Assembly: GCA_041166745.1 (NCBI GenBank)
Contig: JBEEGH010000029.1
Coordinates: 62,001-126,000 of the forward strand
Direction: 5' to 3'
From: DASUCS01 sp041166745
GTDB lineage: Bacteria; Actinomycetota; Acidimicrobiia; Acidimicrobiales; JACDCH01
DNA: 64,000 nt
Shown here: positions 27,886 through 36,842 of the stretch, piece after piece
Numbering within the stretch: the stretch's first letter is position 1
How the letters are laid out: each line of letters starts with the position of its first letter
Notes under the pieces: generated by a model
Told to the model about the DNA's origin: nothing
The model's database searches: none
What the model saw: only the letters and a program-made list of their open reading frames with translations
Made by a program: the position numbers and the translations under genes

Positions 27886-29219
27886 CAGTTCAAGCGGATC
27901 GGATCGACGAGGTCCAGATACAGCGTCGAGACGAAGAGCAGACCGAGCAACAGGACGACCGCGTACGTCAGCGGCAGCAGCTTCATGACATCGACCTGAT
28001 AACGCCGGCCCTTGCGAGATCGAATGCGCTCGTACGTTGCGATGATCACGTGGCCGCCGTCGAGCGGCAGCAATGGCACGAGGTTGACGATTCCGATGAA
28101 CAGGTTGATCGAGAGGAAGAAGGCGAGGAAGCCGAACAGACCGTCGCGGGTCAGGTCGCTCCCGATTCCTGCGGCGCCCCAGATCGAGATGGGGCGATCG
28201 CTGTTGCTACTCGGTTCCGCGGTGCCCGGGGATCCGCCGCTCGTGTCGTTCACCGTCGGGCCGCCGCCATTCGCGACCTGGCTCGCGAAGTTCGAGATCC
28301 CGGAGGGAGAGAACAAGCGTCCGAGTGCGCTGATCGATTCGCGTACCCCTGCCCCGAACTCCACGAAGCTACGGCCCGCCGCGGTCACGACACCGACCGT
28401 CTCGCTGGGTGGGAGCGTCGATGACTGCACCCCCAGCTTGCCCTTGCCGTCCTCCGAACCGAGCACGGTGGTAACCGTCAGCTGTTCACCGTGCCGGTCT
28501 ATGGAGAGCTGGACCGGCTGCCCCGGCCGGGAGGTCACGATGTCGCGAAGCTCCGAGAAGTCCGTTATCGGCGTGCCATCGACCGACGTGACGCGATCTC
28601 CGGGCTGCAGGCCTGCCGCCTTTGCGGCCGAGCCGTCGACGACGTCGACGACCCGCCAGTAGTGGGTGTCCTGCTGGAAGATGTGGCCACCGGGGGTGCC
28701 GGTGAAAGCGAGCAGGAGGAAAAGGCACAACAGGGCCTGCAGGAAATGCATAGCCGACCCGGCCACTCCGACGAGCAGACGCCGGGGGTAGGTCTGTGCG
28801 CGGTAGGTGCGTGGCTCGTCCTCGGGCGCAACTTCCTCGAGGTTGTTCATTCCGATGATGCGGACGTACGCGCCCGCGGGAATGGCCTTGATGCCGTACT
28901 CGGTCTCCCCGCGACGGAACGACCACAGCTTCGGACCGAAGCCCAAGAAGAATTCGGTGACCTTCATCCCGGACAACTTCGCGGTGACGAAGTGTCCGAG
29001 CTCGTGCAGGCAGATCATCACGACGAGCGCCAAGACCACGATCAGCAGCGGCCATCCGCCGGCCCTCGCCAGGAGCAAGATGAGGCCGACGAACACGAAC
29101 AGCGTGATGCGACGATCGGGCGGCTTGGTTTGGCCGACTTGCATGATGCGGTCGTGCGGTAACCCGGCTTGATCTTCGGGCTCGGTCGGCTTCGGCCGTA
29201 GCTCGTCGTCGGTCTTCAC
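27885..29219 (-). CDS. Site-2 intramembrane zinc metalloprotease (RseP family)
   Basis: Cleaves membrane-embedded substrates such as anti-sigma factors. The 444-residue protein has HELGH near residue 72 as the zinc motif and NLVPLLPLDGGHV near the C-terminus with the third ligand Asp. A PDZ domain (AAGLQPGDRVTSVDGTPI) lies between. There are four predicted membrane segments, and a Ser/Gly/Pro-rich loop between the PDZ domain and the second half. It lies between dxr and ispG, overlapping both by 1-4 bp. It could process the anti-sigma-like protein at 56669, but no sequence evidence ties them. Confidence 0.93.
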   Translation of the reverse strand: MKTDDELRPKPTEPEDQAGLPHDRIMQVGQTKPPDRRITLFVFVGLILLLARAGGWPLLIVVLALVVMICLHELGHFVTAKLSGMKVTEFFLGFGPKLWSFRRGETEYGIKAIPAGAYVRIIGMNNLEEVAPEDEPRTYRAQTYPRRLLVGVAGSAMHFLQALLCLFLLLAFTGTPGGHIFQQDTHYWRVVDVVDGSAAKAAGLQPGDRVTSVDGTPITDFSELRDIVTSRPGQPVQLSIDRHGEQLTVTTVLGSEDGKGKLGVQSSTLPPSETVGVVTAAGRSFVEFGAGVRESISALGRLFSPSGISNFASQVANGGGPTVNDTSGGSPGTAEPSSNSDRPISIWGAAGIGSDLTRDGLFGFLAFFLSINLFIGIVNLVPLLPLDGGHVIIATYERIRSRKGRRYQVDVMKLLPLTYAVVLLLGLLFVSTLYLDLVDPIRLN

Positions 29220-30367
29220 AAGGTCCTCTTCTCGATCACCCGCGAGGCCTCCCGCCGGGCCCTGCGATCGACTTCGATCACAACGTCGGCGGACTCCGCC
29301 TTGGTTCCATCATGGCGGTCGAGCACCTCCCGGAGAACATCGGCGATGGCAACCCATGAAATGAGGCCATCCAGGAAGGCAGCGACAGCGACCTCGTTGG
29401 CGGCGTTCAGCCACGCCGGTGCCGTCTCCCCCATTCGGCCCGCTTGGTAAGCCAACCCGAGGCACGGAAAGGCCTCGAGATCCGGCGGTTCGAAGTCCAG
29501 CTGCCGCAGTTCGGCCCAGTCGATGCGGCCGAACGGCGTATCGATTCGGTCGGGATAGGCCAGCGCGTAGCCGATCGGCAGGCGCATGTCGGGCAGGGAG
29601 AGTTGGGCGATCGTGGCACCGTCGGTGAACTCGACCATCGAGTGGATGATCGACTGCGGATGCACGACGACCTCGATCTCGTCGTAGTCGACGCCGAAGA
29701 GTTCGTGGGCCTCGATCACCTCGAGGCCCTTGTTCATCAACGTCGACGAGTCCACCGTGATCTTCGGACCCATGCTCCAGGTCGGATGAGCGAGCGCGTC
29801 GTCGATCGTGACGTCCGACAAGTCGGCGCGACTGCGACCGCGGAAGGGACCCCCGCTGGCCGTGAGAACGATGCGCTGCAGGCTCCGCCGATCACCGGAT
29901 CGCAGGCACTGATGCACCGCGCAGTGCTCGCTGTCCACGGGCACGAGCTCGGCGCCTGGAGTGCTGCGAGCTCGCTGCACCACCGGACCGGCAGCGATGA
30001 GCGATTCCTTGTTGGCCAGCGCAAGGCGCTTGCCGGCACCGAGCGCGGCGAGCGTGACCGACAGCCCCGCGAAGCCGACGACGCCGTTGAGCACAACGTC
30101 AGCGCTGGTGCTCACCTCGGCCATCGCCGTGGGTCCGGCGACGATCTCGGTGCCGACCGGCACCTTCGATTCGAGCTCGCCAGCGCGCGTCTCGTCGGCG
30201 ATGGCCACGACCTTGGGTCGGAACTCCTGTGCCTGCGCCGCGAGAAGGTCGACCGACGACGACGCTCCGAGCGCGATGACCTCGTAGGCGTCGCGTTCTG
30301 CGCGCACGACGTCGAGAGCTTGTGTGCCGATGGAACCGGTCGCGCCAAGGATGGCGAGCGAGCGCAT
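29216..30367 (-). CDS. dxr: 1-deoxy-D-xylulose 5-phosphate reductoisomerase
   Basis: Converts DXP to methylerythritol 4-phosphate with NADPH, the committed MEP step. ILGATGSIGTQALDVV is the NADPH-binding loop. LALANKESLIAAG and LTASGGPFRG contain substrate contacts, and VPVDSEHCAVHQCL carries the metal-binding Asp and Glu. The length, 383 residues, is full. The gene begins the operon dxr-protease-ispG; the upstream 85 bp include a 9-bp hairpin (30414-30436) that should separate it from cdsA. The stop overlaps the protease start by 4 bp (ATGA). Confidence 0.97.
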   Translation of the reverse strand: MRSLAILGATGSIGTQALDVVRAERDAYEVIALGASSSVDLLAAQAQEFRPKVVAIADETRAGELESKVPVGTEIVAGPTAMAEVSTSADVVLNGVVGFAGLSVTLAALGAGKRLALANKESLIAAGPVVQRARSTPGAELVPVDSEHCAVHQCLRSGDRRSLQRIVLTASGGPFRGRSRADLSDVTIDDALAHPTWSMGPKITVDSSTLMNKGLEVIEAHELFGVDYDEIEVVVHPQSIIHSMVEFTDGATIAQLSLPDMRLPIGYALAYPDRIDTPFGRIDWAELRQLDFEPPDLEAFPCLGLAYQAGRMGETAPAWLNAANEVAVAAFLDGLISWVAIADVLREVLDRHDGTKAESADVVIEVDRRARREASRVIEKRTL

Positions 30368-30413
30368 GATGCGAGCAAGGGTACCGGCCCAAACCTCGCC
30401 GTTCTCCCCGCCC

Positions 30414-30436
30414 CAACCGGAGAAAAACTCCGGTTG
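30414..30436 (-). terminator. Hairpin after cdsA
   Basis: Perfect 9-bp stem CAACCGGAG / CTCCGGTTG with an AAAAA loop, 16 bp downstream of the cdsA stop on the minus strand. It has no T-tract. It either ends the cdsA transcript or partially attenuates it before dxr. Confidence 0.6.
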
Positions 30437-30452
30437 TCACCGCACAAACGCT

Positions 30453-31871
30453 CTAGAAGATGAGAATTCGTGCGGCGTAGTAGGTGGCGGGGAGGACGAA
30501 GAGCAGGGCATCGAAGCGATCGAGCACCCCGCCGTGGCCTGGCAACAGCGTGCCCATGTCCTTGATCCCGAGGTCTCGCTTCAGCACGGACTCGCACAGG
30601 TCACCGAGGGTGGCTGCCAGCGCGGCCGCGACACCGAACATCGCCTTCTGGCCGATGCCGATCTCGTCCCACGGTGAGATGTGGCCGAGCACGACGACGG
30701 TGACGAGGATGCACGCGATCCATCCACCGGCCAGACCCTCGAACGTCTTGTTCGGGCTCGCGGCCGACATCGGTCTGGTGCCCATACTTCGACCGACGAA
30801 GAACGCACCGACGTCGTAACACACCGCGGTGAGGATGGCGCCGTACAGAACGCCGATACCAGAGGGCAGCGTGAGGATGAGCGCGGAGAACGAGCCGAGC
30901 ACGACGACATAACCGACCACGAGCATCGTGGATGCGACGCCCAACACGGGCGAGTCGTCGCCGCCGGCGCCGGCGAGGTACCACAGCAGCCCGAAGACGA
31001 TCGTGAGGAAGAGGACGACCGGGTAGGCGGCTTCGCCCTTCCAGTACGCGGCGAGCGGCAACGTGACCGCCGCGGTGATGCCGAGCAACGTGGCCGGTTT
31101 GTAACCCGTACGACGCAGCGCAGTGAACAGCTCGACCGTCGCGATCACGATCACGGCGATCGCGATCACCATCACGAACTTCGGCCCACCTGCGGCCAGG
31201 AGCAGGAACGCCGCGGCGATGCCGATGCCGACCACGGCAGCCTGCTGGACGTCGCGTCCCGGATCGGTTGTCGGACGTGACCGCTGATGCGACCGCCTCG
31301 GATCGCTCGAGATCGCGCGCGTGCTCGGGGCGGGCTCGGCAACCGGGCCCATGTCGGCCGACTCGAACTCGAAAAACTCTTCGGGGTCGGGGCGATTCGG
31401 ATCGAGCGCACCGATCTGGGTCTCGCCGTCGGCGAGACGAGAGAAGTCGTCGAACTCGTCGCGCTCGAAGTCGGTGCCTTCACCCCGCCAACGCGGTTGC
31501 GACGAACTGAACGTGGACCATGCGTCGAGATCGTCGGATTCGTCGTCGACCCCGGATGCGAGGATCGCCGGGACCTCGCCGGTTGCCGGTTCGGTCCAGT
31601 GCGGCATGTTCACGGGATCGGGAGGCACGACCGCTGGCCGTTCGATGTCGCTCGGATCAGACGCTCCCGACAGTGGGAAGCGGATCGCGGGGCGAGGCCC
31701 GTCGCCCGGAGGCGCGTCGGGGCGGTCGCCGTAGCGGGGCGCGTCGTGGGGCAGCCGGCGGGCAACGTCCTCGCGCTCGATCGCCTTCTCGGCTTCTTCG
31801 GCTCCGATGATCCGCACGCCTTCTGCGGTTTCATCAGGGCGCTTGTCTCGGGGGAAGAGCTCTTCGTCCAC
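30453..31871 (-). CDS. cdsA: Phosphatidate cytidylyltransferase with long N-terminal extension
   Basis: Makes CDP-diacylglycerol from phosphatidate and CTP in the membrane. The CDS signature is intact: SVLKRDLGIKDMGTLLPGHGG at about 430-450. About eight hydrophobic segments occupy residues 210-472. The first roughly 205 residues are hydrophilic, acidic and low-complexity (FSRLADGETQ, EEFFEFES), without a recognised domain, so the protein is much longer than the usual 260-300 residues. ATG 31871 has GGAGGACATCC upstream. It sits 12 bp after frr, as usual in rpsB-tsf-pyrH-frr-cdsA. Confidence 0.95.
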   Translation of the reverse strand: MDEELFPRDKRPDETAEGVRIIGAEEAEKAIEREDVARRLPHDAPRYGDRPDAPPGDGPRPAIRFPLSGASDPSDIERPAVVPPDPVNMPHWTEPATGEVPAILASGVDDESDDLDAWSTFSSSQPRWRGEGTDFERDEFDDFSRLADGETQIGALDPNRPDPEEFFEFESADMGPVAEPAPSTRAISSDPRRSHQRSRPTTDPGRDVQQAAVVGIGIAAAFLLLAAGGPKFVMVIAIAVIVIATVELFTALRRTGYKPATLLGITAAVTLPLAAYWKGEAAYPVVLFLTIVFGLLWYLAGAGGDDSPVLGVASTMLVVGYVVVLGSFSALILTLPSGIGVLYGAILTAVCYDVGAFFVGRSMGTRPMSAASPNKTFEGLAGGWIACILVTVVVLGHISPWDEIGIGQKAMFGVAAALAATLGDLCESVLKRDLGIKDMGTLLPGHGGVLDRFDALLFVLPATYYAARILIF

Positions 31872-31883
31872 GGATGTCCTCCT

Positions 31884-32450
31884 TCAGACTTCGAGCAGCT
31901 CGCGCTCTTTGTGGTCGAGCGCCGCGTCGATCTCGGCCTCATGGGCATGGGTCAGCTTGTCGAGTTCCTTCTCCGCTCGTACCAGTTCGTCTTCGGTTGC
32001 GTCGCCATCTTTCACGAGCGCGTCGAACTCGTGGCGAGCGGCGCGCCTCAAGTTGCGGATCGCGATCTTGCCTTCTTCGCTCTGGTGCTTCACGCGCTTG
32101 ACGAGTTCGCGACGACGCTCCTCGGTGAGCTGCGGGAAGACCAACCGGATCACGACACCGTCGTTCGACGGATTGAGCCCGAGGTCGGAGTTGCGGATGG
32201 CCTTCTCGATGGCGGGCATCGAGGTCTTGTCGAAGGGGTTGACGACCAACAACCGAGCCTCGGGCACGCTGAAGCTGGCGAGTTGCTGGAGCGGCACCTG
32301 CGAGTCGTAGTAGTCGACCGACAGCTTCTCGATCAGCGATGACGACGCTCGGCCGGTGCGCACGTTGGAGAACTCCGCTCTCGTGTGGTCGACGGCTTTC
32401 TGCATCTTGTCGTCGTGCTCGCTCAGCACGAGATCGAGCAACTCACTCAT
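31884..32450 (-). CDS. frr: Ribosome recycling factor
   Basis: Works with EF-G to split terminated ribosomes. The 188-residue product shows the typical FSNVRTGRASSSLIEKLSVDYY motif and the C-terminal coiled-coil helix, with RRAARHEFDALVKDGDATEDELVRAEKELDKL. Length is standard. The 70-bp gap to pyrH contains palindrome copy 3 (32466-32510), leaving only 15 bp for a ribosome site. Order pyrH-frr-cdsA is conserved in bacteria. Confidence 0.97.
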   Translation of the reverse strand: MSELLDLVLSEHDDKMQKAVDHTRAEFSNVRTGRASSSLIEKLSVDYYDSQVPLQQLASFSVPEARLLVVNPFDKTSMPAIEKAIRNSDLGLNPSNDGVVIRLVFPQLTEERRRELVKRVKHQSEEGKIAIRNLRRAARHEFDALVKDGDATEDELVRAEKELDKLTHAHEAEIDAALDHKERELLEV

Positions 32451-32465
32451 GATCGATCACCGTTC

Positions 32466-32510
32466 TCCCATGCATACGCACACACTTTTGTGTGCCTGTG
32501 CATGGGATTT
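32466..32510. repeat. Dispersed palindromic element, copy 3
   Basis: Two 19-nt arms (TCCCATGCATACGCACACA at 32466-32484; TGTGTGCCTGTGCATGGGA at 32489-32507) with a 4-base loop, pairing at 17 of 19 positions, plus a TTT extension that matches the AAATCC edge of the other copies. It fills most of the pyrH-frr gap. A GGGTCGGG flank follows, as in copy 2. Confidence 0.85.
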
Positions 32511-32520
32511 GGGTCGGGAA

Positions 32521-33246
32521 TCACTGAACGAGCGTACCGATTGCCCCGCCCAGCAGGATGGACCTGACGTTGCCCTTGGTCATCAGATCGAAGACGACGA
32601 TGGGCACCTTGTTCTCCATGCACAGCGTGACCGCCGTGGGGTCCATGGCCCGGAGGCCCTGGTTGATGACCTCGATGTAGGACACGTGATCGAGCTTGGT
32701 GGCGTCGGGGTTCGTACGAGGGTCGTCGGTGTAGATGCCATCGACACCGGAGTGGGTGCCACGCAGGATCACACCTGCTTCGATTTCAACGGCGCGCAGG
32801 GCCGCCGTGGTGTCGGTGGTGAAGAACGGATTGCCGGTGCCAGCCGCGAAGATGACCACGCGTCCCTTCTCCAGATGGCGAGTGGCGCGGCGACGGATGT
32901 AGGGCTCGGCGACCGCGGCCATCGTGATGGCGGACTGCACCCGCGTGGGCTGTCCCATGCGCTCGAGCACGTCCTGCAGGGCGAGGCTGTTGATGACCGT
33001 GGCGAGCATGCCCATGTAGTCGGCCTGGGCACGATCCATACCGGCGCTCGCGCCGGTCATCCCCCGCCAGATGTTGCCGCCGCCGACGACGATGGCGATC
33101 TGGATACCCAGCTCAGCTCGGACCTCGACGATCTCCGACGCCAACTGCTCGACGACCTTGCCGTCGATGCCGTATCCCTCATCGCCGGCGAACGCCTCGC
33201 CGGACAGCTTCAGCAGGACCCGGTCCCAACGCGCCGTTTCAGTCAT
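32521..33246 (-). CDS. pyrH: UMP kinase
   Basis: Phosphorylates UMP to UDP. The 241-residue product has KLSGEAF near the N-terminus, VVGGGNIWRG for phosphate binding, and FAAGTGNPFFTTDT and DGIYTDDPRTNPDA in the substrate and allosteric regions. Length and motifs are normal. ATG 33246 overlaps the tsf stop by one base, and the gene precedes frr across palindrome copy 3. It is expected to be feedback-regulated by UTP, as in the family. Confidence 0.97.
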   Translation of the reverse strand: MTETARWDRVLLKLSGEAFAGDEGYGIDGKVVEQLASEIVEVRAELGIQIAIVVGGGNIWRGMTGASAGMDRAQADYMGMLATVINSLALQDVLERMGQPTRVQSAITMAAVAEPYIRRRATRHLEKGRVVIFAAGTGNPFFTTDTTAALRAVEIEAGVILRGTHSGVDGIYTDDPRTNPDATKLDHVSYIEVINQGLRAMDPTAVTLCMENKVPIVVFDLMTKGNVRSILLGGAIGTLVQ

Positions 33247-34040
33247 CAGCCGCCAATGATGACCTGCGCGAAGCGAATGATCTTGGCATCACCCAAAAGC
33301 TGCTTGATCGTCTGCTTCTCGTCCCGGACGAACTTCTGCTCGAGAAGGACCGATTCACGGAACCAGCCGTCGAGCTTGCCGTCGACGATCTTGGGCAACG
33401 CGGCTTCCGGCTTGCCTTCGTTGCGCGTCGCCGCCTCGAGGGTCTCGCGCTCCGCGGCGATCGCGTCTTCCGGCACCTCGTCGCGCGAGAGGTACTTCGG
33501 CTTGGTGAAGGCCGCATGCACTGCGATGTCGTGCGCCAGGTCCGGCGTGCCGCCCTCGAGCTCGATGATCACCGCGTTGACACCGCGCCCGTCCTGGCGG
33601 TGCAGGTAGGTGTCGAGGACGTTGCCCTCGTGCGCCTCGACTCGAGCGACCTTGCCGACCTCGATGTTCTCCTTCGTGGTGAGCTTGAGATCGTCGACTT
33701 GATCTTTGTAGTTGTCGACCGCGCCTTCACCGTCGGTGATCACGGCGTTGGCCAACTTCTCGACGAGCTCGGTGAACGCGATCGACTTCGCGGTGAAGTC
33801 CGTCTCGGACTTGAGCTCCACGAACGCGGCAAGGTTCGCATTCGACGCAACGGCGATCGCGCCTTGGCTGTTGTCGCGGTCGGCGCGGGCGGCCGACTTG
33901 GTGATGCCCTGCTCGCGTAGCCATTTGCCGGCGGCTTCCATGTCGCCGTCGTTCTCTTGCAGGGCGCGCTTCGCGTCCATCATCCCGGCGCCCGTCGCGT
34001 CGCGCAGCGCCTTCACATCCTTTGCGCCGAACTCGGCCAT
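33246..34040 (-). CDS. tsf: Elongation factor Ts
   Basis: Nucleotide exchange factor for EF-Tu. The N-terminal UBA-like domain reads VKALRDATGAGMMDAKRALQENDGD, followed by the ELKSETDFTAKS motif that inserts into EF-Tu, and the core and dimerisation segments. At 264 residues it is of normal length. It follows rpsB by 5 bp and overlaps pyrH by one base, as in most bacteria. The start ATG 34040 follows CGAGGAG. Confidence 0.97.
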   Translation of the reverse strand: MAEFGAKDVKALRDATGAGMMDAKRALQENDGDMEAAGKWLREQGITKSAARADRDNSQGAIAVASNANLAAFVELKSETDFTAKSIAFTELVEKLANAVITDGEGAVDNYKDQVDDLKLTTKENIEVGKVARVEAHEGNVLDTYLHRQDGRGVNAVIIELEGGTPDLAHDIAVHAAFTKPKYLSRDEVPEDAIAAERETLEAATRNEGKPEAALPKIVDGKLDGWFRESVLLEQKFVRDEKQTIKQLLGDAKIIRFAQVIIGG

Positions 34041-34045
34041 TGAAA

Positions 34046-35086
34046 TTACGACTCCTCGGGGGTGGTTTCGGTCTCGGTCGCCACAGTCGCTTCCACCTCA
34101 GGGGCGGCCGCGGGCTCCTCGGCGGCGGCTGGCGCATCGGACACTTCGGATGCGGGTGCAGGTGCCGCCGGTGCTTCGGCGGCCGGTGCAGGTGCAGGTG
34201 CCGAGGGCGCTTCAGCGGCCGGTGCCGGTGCGGGCTCGGCCAGCGTGGCCGCCAATCGCGCTTCGCGCTCTTGCGCCTGCAGCGCCGCTTGCCGACGAGC
34301 CTCCACTTGTTGCGTCGCGATGCGCGCCTCGTCCTCGGCCGTACGGGTGGCCGCGGCCGCCGCGGTCTGCGCGCTGGCGCCACCACCGCGCTTCGACGCG
34401 ATGAGGCGGCCCTCTTCCACGGCGTCGGCGATGATGCGGCACATCAGCGTGCCGGCGCGGATGGCGTCGTCGTTGCCGGGGATGACGAACTGGATGAGGT
34501 CGGGGTCGCAGTTGGTGTCGACCACGGCGACGATCGGGATGCCGAGCTTGTTGGCCTCGGTGACACCGATGTGTTCCTTCTTCGTATCGAGGATGAACAC
34601 GGCCTCGGGCAGCTTGGTCATCTCGCGGATGCCCTTCAGGTTGCGCTCGAGCTTCTCGAGCTCACGCCCGATCAGCAGCGCTTCCTTCTTCGGCATCGCC
34701 TCGAAGTCGCCGGCGGTGCGCATGCGCTGGTATTCCTGCATCTTCTGGACGCGCTTGGCGATCGTCTCGAAGTTGGTGAGCATGCCGCCCAACCAACGCT
34801 CGTTGATGTACGGCATGCCGCACTTGTCGGCGTAGGACTGGATCGGATCCTGGGCCTGCTTCTTCGTGCCGATGAAGAGGATGTTGCCGCCGTCGGCGAC
34901 GAGATCACGGACGAACGAGTAGGCCGTTTCGATCCTGGCGAGCGTCTGCTGCAGATCGATGATGTAGATGCCGTTGCGCTCACCGAAGATGAAACGACGC
35001 ATCTTCGGGTTCCAGCGCCGGGTCTGGTGGCCGAAATGGACTCCGGCCTCCAACAGCTGCTTCATGGTGACGACGGGTGCGTCCAT
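34046..35086 (-). CDS. rpsB: 30S ribosomal protein S2 with Ala/Pro/Glu C-terminal tail
   Basis: Structural component at the S1 docking site of the 30S subunit. The conserved part (residues 1-235) has EAGVHFGHQTRRWNPKM, FIGTKKQAQ and WLGGMLTNF. A tail of about 110 residues follows: a helical Ala/Arg/Gln segment and then tandem PAPAPAAEAP-type repeats and acidic residues. Such tails are seen in several actinobacteria and are presumably flexible. ATG 35086 has GGAAGGAG at 9 bases; an in-frame upstream extension is rejected. It opens the rpsB-tsf-pyrH-frr-cdsA cluster; a promoter should lie in the 166 bp before it. Confidence 0.97.
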   Translation of the reverse strand: MDAPVVTMKQLLEAGVHFGHQTRRWNPKMRRFIFGERNGIYIIDLQQTLARIETAYSFVRDLVADGGNILFIGTKKQAQDPIQSYADKCGMPYINERWLGGMLTNFETIAKRVQKMQEYQRMRTAGDFEAMPKKEALLIGRELEKLERNLKGIREMTKLPEAVFILDTKKEHIGVTEANKLGIPIVAVVDTNCDPDLIQFVIPGNDDAIRAGTLMCRIIADAVEEGRLIASKRGGGASAQTAAAAATRTAEDEARIATQQVEARRQAALQAQEREARLAATLAEPAPAPAAEAPSAPAPAPAAEAPAAPAPASEVSDAPAAAEEPAAAPEVEATVATETETTPEES

Positions 35087-35252
35087 GATGGGATTGCTCC
35101 TTCCCCAACGGTTGTTCGACACCTGCGGCGCAGCGCGTTGCCCCCTGAGGGACTTCGCGCACCGTGGGACGGCGCAGGCGGTGGTTGTGACCGGGCACGG
35201 TTGCCAGGCCACCGGGCAGTGTAGCGGCGCACCCGGCCGCTCACGAACGACG

Positions 35253-36842
35253 TCAGGCGCCTTGTGTCACGGCCAGCGCGTGCTCGAAGTTACTGACGAG
35301 GTCGCCGGTGACCGAATTGATCACCGCATCGGCGGCGCTCTCACACGACGGTCCGAGGCCGGCCATGGCCAGACCGATCTCTCTCGTGGCGACCGTCGAC
35401 CCCGGCAACTGGTCGTGGGCGTGAAGGCCATCGACCGGCACGATCACGTTGGTGGCCCCGTCGAGCCGGGCTCGGGGGGATGGCACGACGAGGTCGCCCC
35501 GAGCCGCTATGGACACCAGCGTCACGTCGGGTGACGGTGAAGCGGCCAGTGCGTCCAACAGATCAGACCCCGGAGCCATCTGGATCACGGCAGGGTCGTC
35601 GGGCTCGATCGGCAACTCGGCGACGGCCTGCACCGCGTCGACGCTGAGTCGGTCGAGCGGGTTGGCGTCGGCTGCCCGTACGAGGCCAGCGAGATCGGCA
35701 CCTCCGTGCGGTGTCCCGAGCGTGACCACGACGCCGAGGTGCGTGAGTGCCTCGGGATGCGACGCCGTGAGCTCAGCGAGCGCGAGCCGCGTGACCAAGC
35801 CACCCTGGCTGTGGGCGATCACGTCCACCACGACCTCCGGCGGGGCACTCTCGGCGACCTGGAGGAGCATGCTCGCCAGCCGGTGCCCCGCGATCTCGAG
35901 ATCGCCGACCGTGTCGCGCGGACCGTACGCGGCCACGTCGAGCGTGCCGAGCTCAGGGGCGACGGGTTCGTCGGTCGGCACCCTGCCACCCAGGTACGAG
36001 AAACGCACGACATCGCTGGAGGCGTAGCCGAGCGCTTCGGTGTCCACGTCGGCAACTGCAGCGGAGGTGCTCGAGGAGCCGAGTCCTCCGACGAGGACCG
36101 CGATGCGCCGCCCGGTCGGCGCGGGTGCCGTCACCGACGGCTTCGTGCAGCGTGCCTGGTCGTGCTGCCAGCTGGTGAGAGCGTCGACTGCGCCCGCCAT
36201 GACCGGCGCGGGGGTGAGCGACACGAGGAACGCAGGCGTCGCTTCGAGATGGCGGCGCTCCCAGTCGATCGCGCTGAGCAACGCATCCGCTCCGGGAAGG
36301 CTCCAGCCTCCGCCCCCTCCGCTGCCTTTGGACACTGACGGCGTGTCGAGCGGCTCGGGAACGAGATGCACGCGTGGGGGCCCGGCGCCGAACAGTGACT
36401 CCGGGTCGATGTAAGCGTCGCCGATGCGGGCCGTGAACATCAACGCGCCCGCGGTCGTACCGACGACGTCACCGCGCGGAATCCGTTCGCCCGCGGACAC
36501 GCTGACGTCGGCGAGCGGCCCGTACGTGGTGCGCACGCCGTCGTCGTGGTGCACCGTGACCCATCGACGACCAGCAACCACTCCCGCGAAGGTCACGGTG
36601 CCATCGGCGGCCGCGACAACCGTCGTGCCCGCGGGCGTTGCGTATTCGATCCCGCGGTTACCCGGACCGTACGGCGTCGCCGGCGGACGAAACGGGTCGC
36701 TGACCGGCGCGTCGACCGGCGGCGAATAGAACACCGTGCCCGGCGCCGCATCCTTCGGTGCTGCCGCGGCGGGCGTCGCGACAGTCAGCAGCGCGGCGAT
36801 GACCAACAACGCCACGATCGAACGAGTGACGAAGACATGCAT
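35253..36842 (-). CDS. Exported protein fusing a degenerate LytM (M23) domain to a lipase-like hydrolase
   Basis: A protein of 529 residues with a signal peptide (1-28, TPAAAA). Residues 36-152 have the LytM fold pattern (SDPFRPPATPYGPGNRGIEYATPAG). The zinc-binding His is Asn62, the Asp is Glu66, and the C-terminal His-x-His is replaced by ALMFT, so zinc hydrolase activity is improbable. Residues 245-500 look like an alpha/beta-hydrolase: LVGGLGSSS, then nucleophile Ser345 in AHSQGG, and TLGTPHGGADL, similar to PGAP1-like or triacylglycerol lipases. The two halves may couple wall binding to lipid or ester hydrolysis. It is located between rpsB and the WhiG-like sigma factor. Confidence 0.85.
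   Translation of the reverse strand: MHVFVTRSIVALLVIAALLTVATPAAAAPKDAAPGTVFYSPPVDAPVSDPFRPPATPYGPGNRGIEYATPAGTTVVAAADGTVTFAGVVAGRRWVTVHHDDGVRTTYGPLADVSVSAGERIPRGDVVGTTAGALMFTARIGDAYIDPESLFGAGPPRVHLVPEPLDTPSVSKGSGGGGGWSLPGADALLSAIDWERRHLEATPAFLVSLTPAPVMAGAVDALTSWQHDQARCTKPSVTAPAPTGRRIAVLVGGLGSSSTSAAVADVDTEALGYASSDVVRFSYLGGRVPTDEPVAPELGTLDVAAYGPRDTVGDLEIAGHRLASMLLQVAESAPPEVVVDVIAHSQGGLVTRLALAELTASHPEALTHLGVVVTLGTPHGGADLAGLVRAADANPLDRLSVDAVQAVAELPIEPDDPAVIQMAPGSDLLDALAASPSPDVTLVSIAARGDLVVPSPRARLDGATNVIVPVDGLHAHDQLPGSTVATREIGLAMAGLGPSCESAADAVINSVTGDLVSNFEHALAVTQGA

Noticed and set aside
35087..35252. Gene or riboswitch in the rpsB leader
   Set aside because: 166 bp without a convincing frame or recognised riboswitch core; likely promoter and leader of rpsB.
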